Shown: positions 55,401 to 64,000 of the stretch, one piece after another
Layout of the letters: every line of letters starts with the position of its first letter
How positions within the stretch are numbered: position 1 is the stretch's first letter
Assembly: GCA_951802425.1 (NCBI GenBank)
Contig: OX637794.1
Location: 1,798,001 to 1,862,000 of the forward strand
Length of the DNA stretch: 64,000 nucleotides
Direction: 5' to 3'
Source: Clavaria fumosa
Lineage: Eukaryota; Basidiomycota; Agaricomycetes; Agaricales; Clavariaceae
Position numbers and translations under genes: made by a program
The notes under the pieces: model-generated
What the model was told of the DNA's origin: nothing
The model's input: the letters and a program-made list of their open reading frames with translations, nothing else
Databases searched by the model: none

Positions 55401-58400
55401 GTCCGAACTGGCGTCTCTGTAACAGTACAAGTCTCGTTCCTGCCCCCGCCCCTGTACCCGTAGCAAGTATACCCAAATACACGATCTTGCAACGGAGACA
55501 CGCCCGGAGCGCGAATGAACTTGAGGACAACAGAACAACAAAAGTCGTGGAGGAGAAACCAAAGAGACGAAAGAGAGAGTTGACCCTACCGGCGCACTTT
55601 GAGACTCTAACCACAGCTGAGTGGGGAGGCGTTAAAGTCCTGATCAATTCGGGATGTACTAACTGCTTCATGGACCTAGCCCGGTGCAGGGAGCTCGGAC
55701 TAGAACCTGTGCCGCTGCAGAACCCGATCAAGGTATACAATGTGGATGGATCGGCAAACAAAAGCGGGCCTATTCGCCACGGCATCGACCTCCTGTTGAC
55801 CATAGGAGACCACCAAGAGCGAATACACTTCTTGCTCGGAACAGCCAAGTCGCACAAAATCATCCTGGGACACGACTGGCTATCCAAACACAACCCGGAG
55901 ATCGATTGGCCACTGGGGAAGGTCTCCTTCAAACGCTGCCCCGCGAGTTGCCACTTCGACCCACTCCTCGCGAGTCCCTGGGCCTATCCAAAGAGCAGTG
56001 ATTGGGACAATGCACTGCGAACAACCATGGATATCCGCTTTTCGGACACCGGAGACACACCTGACTGGCCGTCGCTATACCCAACGGTCTTTAGTGAAGC
56101 CAAGTGGGACAAGTTGCCTAAACCGCGACCCGATTTTGACATTAAGATCGAGTTCCGCGAGGACCCAGGCCACTTATCCTCCAAACTGTACTCGCTGACG
56201 AGAGAAGAGACGATTGAGATGAATAGGTGGATTGACGAACAGCTCGCATCAGGAAGGATAAGACCCTCCAAATCGCCCTATGCCAGTCCGTTCTTCTTTA
56301 AGCGAGAAAAGGACAAACTCCGACCGATCATCGACTACTCGCGCCTCAACTCATTTCTGATCAAAGACAAGTTCCCGCTGCCACGCATCCGCGACTGTGT
56401 AGACAAGCTACGTGGAGCCAGGATCTTCTCCAAGATCGATGCGAAGGGGGGATTTCCATCCATGAGGTTGTGGGAGGGGCACCAAGAGAGATGTGCGTTC
56501 CTAACATCGCGAGGTTTGTTCGAACCTACGGTAATGTGGTTCGGACTCCAGAATGCCCCCGCGACCTTCCAGAGGTTCATGAACCACATCCTGAGAGAGG
56601 AGATTGCCGGCGGACACGTTCTCGCATACATCGATGACGTCATCATCTTCGCGGACGACCTCGTGACCCACCACTACTGGATGGATCGGGTACTGCAGAG
56701 ATTCCGTGAGAATGGGCTATGCCTCCGGCTAAGCAAGTGTGAGTTCGAGAAGGCTGAGGTGTTCTACCTTGGGCTTAGGCTCTCGCATAATCGCCTCGAG
56801 CACGACCCGGCCAAGGCAGAAGCTATCCGAAACTGGCCAGTGCCCCGAAACGTCAAAGAACTCCAGCGCTTCTTGGGAATGGTCAACCACTTGCGGAGAT
56901 TCATCCCCAACCTGTCCACGCGAGCCAAGCCCCTGTTTAAGCTCACCGGCAACGTCCCCTGGTGTTGGCAGAGCGAACAGGTCGCGGCCTTCCTGGATGT
57001 GAAAGGAGCGCTTGTCTCAGCCCCGGTCCTCGCCCTACCCCAGGACTCGGGCAGGTGGAAGGTAGAAACGGACGCGAGTAACCTCGCGACGGGTGGTGTT
57101 CTTTCGCAGCAGCAGCCTGATGGAACCTGGAGACCGGTCGACTACATCTCCGAGGCCCTCACAGCCGCCGAGAAAAACTATGATGTCTACGATAAAGAAC
57201 TCCTCGCGGTCATCAGGGCTCTAAGAGAGTGGAGAGCGTATCTAGTGGGAGTGGACGAGACCTTCGAAATTTGGATGGACCACGCCAACCTGCAATACTT
57301 CAGAAAGCCCCAAAAACTGAAGCCACGACAGGTACGCTGGTACGGAGAACTCCAAAGTTTTGACTTTGAAATCAAGTATCGGACGGGCAAGAGCAACACC
57401 AAAGCCGACACCCTCTCACAAAGGCCAGACTACGGAGACGCTGCCGAAGAAGATGCCCCTGTCCAGATGCTCCCCACTGACATGAACGTCCGCACCAGCT
57501 TTACCTCGGAAATGGAGACGCTCCTCCAGAAAAAGAGCGCGGAATATGTCACGAAGCCCACGGAGATTGATGACAGTTGGACGCGAGACTGCCTCGGGCT
57601 TTGGTGGAGAAACAACACTGTGTGGATACCCACGAGCGTTCGCGAGGTGGTGCTCAACTATGAACACGACCTCCCCACCGCAGGGCACCCCGGAAAAAAG
57701 AAAATGAAAGCCGCAATGGTCAAGGCCTACTGGTGGCCCGAGATGGTGAAGGATGTGGAGAAGTACGTATCCGGGTGCGAAGGTTGCCAGAGAACCAAGC
57801 CCGATCGAACCAAACGCGCCGCGCCTCTGTACCCGCACCCAGTCCCAAACGGCCCATGGTGGGCGATCAGCTGGGACATAGTAGGACCATTACCACAGTC
57901 CCATGGGTTCGACTCCATCCTTGTAATTGTGGACAAATTCACCAAGCGCACTCTCATCAAAGCGATCGGTTTCGACCTGACGAGCCTGGGAGCTGCGAGG
58001 ATCCTCCGCGACCGAGTATTCCGGAACCACGGAATCCCCCAGAAGGTCGTCAGCGACCGTGGCCCACAATTCGTCTCTCGATTCATGAAGGAATTCTACC
58101 GGATGATTGGGATAAAGGCTAACCCGAGTACCGCCTTCCACCCCCAAACTGACGGACAAACAGAGTGAGTAAATCAGGAGATTGAGACCTACCTGCGAGG
58201 ATATGTCGACCATCTCCAGGATGATTGGGCAGAGTGGTTGAGCACAGCAGAGTTTGCGTTGAATAACCGGGAACACTCCGCGACAGGCTATACGCCCTTC
58301 TTCTTGGACTGCGGCCGACACCCCTGGAATGGAGGTATACACCCGCGGACAGAAGTGAACCCAGCTGCAGATGAGTGGATGGCGAAGTTGGAAGAGTCGC

Positions 58401-58945
58401 GACGTGCTGCCAAAGAGGCCATGGAGAAAGCCGCGCTAGCAATGAAGAAAAGCTACGACAGCGGAAAACGACCCAGCCGCGAGTATGGGAAGGGAGACTT
58501 AGTTTGGCTCGACACGCGAAACCTGAAAATGGACCGCCCAAACAAGAAACTCGACAACAAACGCGCTGGACCCTTCGCCATCATAGAGAAAGTGGGGCCA
58601 GCTGGATATCGCCTCAAGCTGCCCCCGGCCTGGCGAATCCATGACGTATTTAATGAGTTGCTCCTCACCCCGTTCATCCCTCCTTCTTTCGCTTCTCAAG
58701 CCCGACCACCTCCGCCCCCCCCGACCATCGACGACGACCATTTGGAGTATGAGGTCGAAGAGATCCTGGATGTGAAGAAAGTAGGACGAGGAGTGAAGTA
58801 TCTGGTAAAATGGCAAGGCTACCCCATCGAAGAGAATACTTGGGAACCCCGCCAGAACCTTACCAACACCGCAATTCTCCTCCGCGACTTCTTCCTCAAA
58901 CACCCGGATAAGGCGCGATTGGCCGGTCGAGACGCCCAGCCTTGA
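55401..58945 (+). pseudogene. Chromovirus pol: protease, RT, RNase H, integrase, chromodomain
   Basis: The pol frame is -1 relative to the end of gag and open across the gag stop, so expression by -1 frameshift is likely. Protease: VKVLINSGCTNCFMDL, with Asn (AAT, 55646-55648) where the catalytic Asp belongs. RT: RPIIDYSRLNSFLIKDKFPL, FSKIDAKGGFPSM, FGLQNAPATFQRFMN, AYIDDVIIFADD. RNase H: VETDASNLATGGVLSQ, YDKELLAVIRAL, WMDHANLQYF. Integrase: zinc-binding HDLPTAGHPGKKKM...CEGCQRTK, WDIVGPLPQS, VSDRGPQFVSRFMKEFY, FHPQTDGQTE. A TGA (58166-58168) follows, then the same frame continues VNQEIETYLRGYV to the chromodomain YEVEEILDVKKVGRGVKYLV, KWQGYPIEENTWEP. Stop TGA at 58943-58945 overlaps the polypurine tract. 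Confidence 0.95.
58739..58915 (+). other. Chromodomain at the end of pol
   Basis: YEVEEILD, VKYLVKWQGYPIEENTWEP and NLTNTAILLRDFF have the aromatic cage positions (Tyr, Trp, and a Trp/Glu pair) of methyl-lysine-binding chromodomains. In chromoviruses this domain steers integration to heterochromatin. Confidence 0.85.
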
Positions 58946-58956
58946 GGAGGGGGCCA

Positions 58957-59535
58957 TGTCAGGATCCATTACGTAAGCCGCCGTCACTAAGTCCGCAACA
59001 CGCTAGGATCTAGCTACGAGGACCGAGTATGGGACCACGTGACCCCCTGCGACCTTAAGCGCCTGCCCGCGACCTCAACTCCACACTCGCGACCCCCCTG
59101 GCGCTTATAGGCCCGCGACCAGCACCCATCACGTGCCCCCACCCATGTTCCTTGCGATTTCCCACGCTTTGGAATTCGTGATGGAGGCGGATCAGCTAAA
59201 ATGCCTCTGACGTGCCCCATCAACCAATCTAACCTAAACGGGCTTAATTGAGGTCTCCCCTCGGGCAGCCAAGACCGCGCCAAGCATTCCCTCTGTCATC
59301 CTCCCCACATTCGTACCTCGCCGCTACCTTCCTTATTCGGCATCCCCTTTTCCCTTTGTTGCCTCCCCTATCCCGCGCGACTCAGAGCGCATAGCCTCGT
59401 TTCTCTTACTTATGACTCACTCCCTACACAGCCCCCTTCCCCCAGTATATATAACACCTTGTAATGAGTGTAGGCCCTCACGTTGAAATCGAGCTTCCTT
59501 CCCCTTCTCGCTTCTGTGAGGGACTTGGACTGACA
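58957..59535 (+). repeat. 3' LTR of the chromovirus
   Basis: 579 bp, TGTCAG...CTGACA, same structure as the 5' LTR. Right flank ccggcagcgtcagcc is unrelated to the element. Confidence 0.95.
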
Positions 59536-60588
59536 CCGGCAGCGTCAGCCAAAATCACGTGATGCATGCAAAGCGGCACACATGCCAAATTACTGACTCA
59601 CTTTCCACTACCCAGTGTTCTGCCTTCTACAGACCAGATACAAAAAACTTTGAGTATAAAAAGTGTTCCAAATAATTATTTAAGCAAATCCTTCAAGCTT
59701 GATTTTTTAAATTTTGCTTCATTCTTGAGATATGCCCCATGTACATGCCATATCTCAACAATGAGGCCAAATTAAAAAATTCTATCTTCAAGGATTGTCT
59801 CAAATATATTATAGGAACATTTTGTCTCACCAAAACGAAGCTTGAATCATGCTGTGGAAGCCAAAACACCAGGTATGGGGAGTATGGGATGTGAGTGGAC
59901 TAATTAGGTAATTGTGGCTGTGCACCCACTCCGGCACAAGATAGATTTTGAGAATTGATGACTATGCCAGCTTTTCCATTGCCTGTCCTGAATCCTGATG
60001 TGTATAATATTTGTACTAGCTCAACTGCATCATTCTGAACTATTTTAATAATGGTTCCAACTATGCTACTGCATTAGCAATGTTCTGAAGGAGCAGAGTA
60101 CTCAGCATATTCAGAACAGCACAGAATTTAAAATTTTGCATGAAATGTGAGTCACATAGACCCATAAGCACTCCAGTATTATTTCCAGAGCCTTGGAAAT
60201 CAAGATTGCACAAGTCATCATTGGGATACATGAAATGTCACTTTTTAAATTGAGACCCATTTTATTTTGGTGGATTAGTACAGAAAATATTTTCTTTTAA
60301 CATTTCTACATTAATCTACAGATCAAATAGTGTCTTATCAACAAAAAAAATCATAAGAATTGCTTGAGAATTGACTGAGAAATGGGCAAGAACATTTGTG
60401 GGTCACTGATTTGGCAAGTTTGTGGCTGTACTTGTGGCACAGCTTTTGTGCCAGGTCCCACAGTGTGTTGCCACTGCACATGAAAGTGTGACAAGAAAGT
60501 GTGACAAGAATTAACTGTACAGTGACTGTCCCATAACTGTACCGTAAATGGACATGACATGTGGCGGCATAAATGGACAGTTACTTTT
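59536..60588. other. AT-rich, CpG-poor intergenic DNA
   Basis: No gene or recognisable repeat family was seen. ORFs here are short and without features. Confidence 0.4.
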
Positions 60589-62925
60589 ATGTTGTGACAG
60601 GACTAGTAGATCCTCCAGTTCCATACCTTCCTGCTAACAGTGTTGAAACCAACACTACTAGCAAGGCATTGCTTTGGGCAGATATCATTATTAGTTAGTA
60701 ACCTAAGTGACAACATCCCATGGGCTTAGCCATTGACCCCCATGGCCTGCCTCAACCTGGTATCACTCCACAGATTGATACCATGGCTCAATGACTGACC
60801 ACTCCATAGGTATTGCACACTTAAGCCAAATCAACGTAGATAGGTCAAAATAGATCAGTGAATAAGTAGCTAACCAGACATAGGAGAAACAAGCTGAAGA
60901 GTTCATAAGATTCTCCTGGTCTTGTAGACCATTCTACCTCTATAAACCACTGCCTAATTCTCAGTACTTGGCTAGCTATTCACTACTTACTCTGATGAAC
61001 ACAGTAGTACTATGTACAGTACAGTACCTTGTACATCATACTAAAATATTCATATCTCATTCAATACTTACCGCGCCAAGGGGAGCCGGCACAGGGCGGC
61101 AGTCCCGAGGCATAGGTACCTTTGGGTACTATCTGCACTAGACTAAATCAAGTCCTTAGTCAGAAATTACCGTGTTTAGTTAAACCAGACTAAGTCCTTA
61201 GTTTAACTAAAAGAGTCCTTAGCTCTATAGGGAGCTAGATTAACACTTAGTCCCTTTGAGGGATGGTTCAACAGTTATGTGGGTACATAGTGATGCCTGG
61301 AACGCGAAGTTCCGTCAGCTATTTATACCAAAATTTATGTATCTACTACATTTGGAAAGGTTTGACATATCTCCTTAAGTAGTATACCTATACTACCGTT
61401 TAAGTACTCTAAAATAAGGATAATTCAGAGGGTTTCTATACTGGGTTAAATCATATTTTTATCTTGTTTCCTTACTGAGATATTCCATCTCGAAGATTCC
61501 AGTTATTCTAAAAATATTCATACTGACTGATACTGACTCATTGCCAGGGGCCCAAACGTCGGGGATTGTGGGGAAGGACCCCACAATCGCCCCCGATCGC
61601 TTCTGCGACGTTCCGCGGCGTTTCTAGCCTCGATCGCATCGTCTTTTCATCCATACCTTCTTTGCTTCCTCTTATCTTCCCCATACTAGCCACAACTAAG
61701 TGCATCTAGACTTATTTAGTATATGTTTCACCCCTAGACTATGCTATGTATGTACTAGCAAGGTCCTGACATAAGGGAAGAGGCAGGGAGGGCTGAGGGA
61801 TTGTGCACGAAAGTTCATGAGTGCACAATCCCTTGATATGGATGAGTAGTCCATATTTGGTAGTGTGGCATCATCAGCCATTGCTCCCAACCTGCCACTG
61901 TGGGAATTGAGCCGGTCCATTGGTCCTTGATCACTTGATCGAGGTCTGATCATGATCAGGACTGTCCCACAATGTTACTATACTGGCAGACTTGTACCTT
62001 TGAGTCGCAGCGCTGTATCTGAACCGCAAACGCTCCGTCCCTCTTGCAAACTTGCAGGTAGGAGCCTGTAGACCACTTCCACACTTCTGTCTGTTCAGAT
62101 TTCCCTATTTCTTAGCAATCCAAACGCTATTTGTCCTTTATGTAGAAGAAGCTACTAGATCAATACTATTTACTTTAAGGAACTAATAACCGTTATTTCC
62201 TTTCGCAAACTTGGAATTAAGGGTTGTCAAGGCATAGGAATCGAACGGTATTAACCGCATCTTTGTGCGATTCCTGGTTCTTGCTCTAGAGCCCCATCTT
62301 TCTTTGAGTATAGAATGATTGTAGTTTTTACTTTGGATGGCTAACCAAAATTAGTTGTTTTCATGGCTATTGGTACATAGGCATATGTAGATAAGGCCAT
62401 AGGCTTGTTAGGCTAATGAGACGCATATTTGTGGAGCTTCCAGATAAGGAGAAAGGCTAAACATAGTAAGGTAAGCACTTGACACCCTAACAGTAGTCTA
62501 TGAGTATATATACTAAGTCTGATTCCATGGGGACAGTATGATACAAGGTAGCAGAGGGGGACATTCAAAGGGAGTGACAGTTGGGAGGGAATGAATGTAT
62601 CCAGGTAACAATTGGGGAGGTGTCATGATGTTGGCAGGGTACAAGGGATTGGTAGGGAGACATGAAGCCATCATGGGAAGTGCTAGGGGAATGGGATAGT
62701 GGTAGCATAGCAGGTCCAGGAATATAAGGTGGGGATAGGAATGATCATTTGATGTGGAGGTGACAGCTGTCACTATGATGACAGGGTGATGGCATCCTGC
62801 TTGATGTGCCATCACACAAATGGGCCATACTGTTGGTTAGTAGTCACATGGGTCCTGTGACCTACTAATCATGTGACAGTCACATGTCCAGGATCCCGGG
62901 CGGGTCACGTGATGTCGCTGCAACA
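60589..62925. repeat. Probable decayed LTR-derived DNA adjoining a minus-strand gypsy fragment
   Basis: The right edge, GCAACA ending at 62925, is directly next to the polypurine tract of a minus-strand pol fragment, so it should be the start of that element's LTR (TGTTGC on the minus strand). A sequence beginning TGTTGTGACAGG at 60589 shares ordered short matches with the 2.2-kb insertion at 47.4 kb (accttcctg, aaggcattgct...tgggcag, aatattcatatctca). Whether this is one long LTR or several remnants is open. No coding signal. Two strong hairpins lie at 61564-61588 and 61796-61833. Confidence 0.4.
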
Positions 62926-62936
62926 TATCCCCCTTC

Positions 62937-63340
62937 CTAAGATTTGGACTCCTGGGCAAAGTCAGTGATAGCTTCCTTCGCCCTCCTGAGGTTCTCAAGT
63001 GGCTCCCACATATTCTTCTCAGGGGGGTACCCTTTCCAGCTTACCAAATACTGGACCTTGCCCCAGTGCTTCCATCTGGCCAGGACCTTCTCTATGTCAT
63101 ACTCCTCTCCTCCCTCAATGAGCTCAGGCAGTGGTCAGACAGTCATGGGATCTCCACGGAATGGCTTGAGTAGGGCCTCATTAAAGACATCATGGATTCA
63201 CCAAGTTGCAGGGAGGTTGAGGCGATAGGCGGAAGTTCCTACTTTCATGCTTATGAGGAACAGACCAACGAATTTAGGGCCAAACTTTTTTGAGGGGTGT
63301 CAGAGGGGTGTTAGGGCCTGTCCCATCTTGTAAGTAATGC
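62937..63340 (-). pseudogene. Pol C-terminal fragment of another chromovirus, with chromodomain
   Basis: Minus-strand reading: KKFGPKFVGLFLISMKVGTS, AYRLNLPATW-stop-IHDVFNEALLKPF, MTV-stop-PLPELIEGGEEYDIEKVL, VQYLVSWKGYPPEKNMWEP, LENLRRAKEAITDFAQESKS and stop TAG at 62937-62939. The end of integrase and the chromodomain are thus clear, and the polypurine tract aggaaggggga follows the stop. Both internal stops are TGA where the family should have an Arg CGA. A third stop lies upstream (ALTPL-stop). It is a different family from the element at 53 kb. Confidence 0.8.
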
Positions 63341-63423
63341 CAAAGGTTGACTTGTTGGTGACTGATCTTGGAAACTTGCTAAGACCAGTCAACTGTTGAG
63401 CACAGTCAAGAATGCTCAGTCCC

Positions 63424-63655
63424 GGAAGGTCGTGAAGACATCTGAAAGAGTGTAAGAACAGAAATAGACAAGTAGGGAGAAGGGAGACATTGCTGGGAAG
63501 GTCGCGAAGTCAGTAGACAAAGTGTAAAGAGGAAAAAGACAAGTTGGGAGAGAAGAGATGTTGCTGAGAAGGTCACGAGGTCGACCAACGAAGTGTAGGA
63601 AGAGAAATAGATGAAGTGGGAGAAAGAGACAATGCTGAGAGAGTCGCAGGTAGTC
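63424..63655. repeat. Tandem repeat, about 72-bp unit, 3 diverged copies
   Basis: Units start gaaggtcgtgaagacat (63425), gaaggtcgcgaagtcag (63497) and gaaggtcacgaggtcga (63568), with a partial fourth gagagtcgcagg at about 63639. Each contains agtgta, agaaatagac-like and a gggaga...ttgctg ending. Confidence 0.75.
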
Positions 63656-64000
63656 GCAACGGTGTCAAGAGATGTGTCAGTGAAGGCAATGACTTTGCCA
63701 ACCGATGAGAGAACCTGTGGGGTTCGAAGGAATCAGTACCAAGACGAATAAGAGAGAATACTTAGGCACATGAGTTGATACGAGCATGGAGAATGAGTTA
63801 GAATGAAGCAGAGTGTGTCTTGGTGTTGTCGAGGTCACCAAGCAAGACAAGACCTATCAATCATGGTGGTCCCAAGCTCAAAGGGCATAATAGCCTCAAG
63901 CTTAAACCAAAGTGCATCAAAATCAAGTCTACAGTATGAGAAGTACATGCGAGACTTATATACATGTATACAGAGGAGTATAATGAAAGAGGAAAAGTAC
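63656..64000. other. Purine-rich intergenic DNA, no gene seen
   Basis: Low-complexity A/G-rich sequence to the end of the window without coding features. Confidence 0.4.

Larger units (their letters stand above)
52919..59535 (+). mobile_element. Ty3/Gypsy chromovirus, near-complete, Tf1/sushi-like
   Basis: A 6,617-bp LTR retrotransposon: 5' LTR (52919-53496), gag, protease, reverse transcriptase, RNase H, integrase, chromodomain, polypurine tract (58944-58953) and 3' LTR (58957-59535). Domain order PR-RT-RH-IN with a C-terminal chromodomain defines chromoviruses. The LTRs differ by about eight substitutions and one indel. No matching 5-bp target duplication flanks it (ggcca left, ccggc right), because the left side is internal sequence of another copy. 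Coding lesions are listed with gag and pol. Confidence 0.95.

Noticed and set aside
55057..55932. 291-codon minus-strand ORF opposite gag/pol
   Set aside because: Antisense to clear gag knuckle and protease sequence; composition is that of a shadow frame.

Overview
The window looks like a nuclear contig from a basidiomycete fungus (Agaricomycotina). Genes are compact and broken by many GT-AG introns of about 45-65 nt, often with a CTAAC/CTGAC-type branch point. The encoded set is typical of filamentous fungi: Mic19, Gpi1, PIG-X/Pbn1, Zn(II)2Cys6 factor, class V myosin, formin, Cog4, Vps2, Ydj1-type DnaJ, Rvb1. Gene content and the chromovirus family would fit a Rhizoctonia-like species, but that placement is inference from memory, not a search. 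No tRNA, rRNA or CRISPR array was recognised.

Bases 1-43.4 kb are a dense housekeeping region. In order: the 3' end of a DHX35-like DEAH helicase (+); MICOS subunit Mic19 (+); GPI-GlcNAc transferase subunit Gpi1 (-); a Rho GTPase (+); GPI-mannosyltransferase subunit PIG-X/Pbn1 (-); bifunctional PFK-2/FBPase-2 (+); splicing factor Cdc5L/Cef1 (-); a Zn2Cys6 transcription factor (+); a Nup37-like WD40 protein (-); UMP-CMP kinase (+); a DAG/sphingosine-kinase-family enzyme (-); class V myosin (-) directly downstream of a formin (-); a small single-pass membrane protein (+); a poorly resolved stretch of about 3 kb; ESCRT-III Vps2 (+); Cog4 (-); a UPF0538/C2orf76 protein (+); a class A DnaJ (-); and the AAA+ ATPase Rvb1 (+). 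Several starts and ends were corrected by reading splice sites directly, and two introns appear to be GC-AG. Themes recur among neighbours: GPI-anchor synthesis (Gpi1, PIG-X), actin cables and their motor (formin, myosin V), and membrane traffic (Vps2, Cog4).

From 43.4 kb to the end the window is a transposon graveyard. A 6.6-kb Ty3/Gypsy chromovirus (52919-59535) has two near-identical LTRs, gag with a CCHC knuckle, protease, RT, RNase H, integrase and a C-terminal chromodomain. It carries a Tf1-like self-priming signature: the predicted mRNA 5' end is complementary over 11 nt to the sequence just inside the 5' LTR. It is young but dead, with a +1 frameshift in gag, a protease Asp-to-Asn change and one CGA-to-TGA stop in integrase. 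Upstream lies an old copy of the same family (about 45.2-50.6 kb), stripped of CpG and full of C-to-T changes. It is interrupted by a 2.2-kb TG...CA element with a 5-bp target duplication. Next to it sits a 618-bp hAT-type non-autonomous element with a perfect 8-bp duplication. Fragments of at least two other gypsy elements flank these. The contrast between CpG-rich young copy and CpG-poor old copies suggests methylation-driven decay, or a RIP-like process, acting on repeats.
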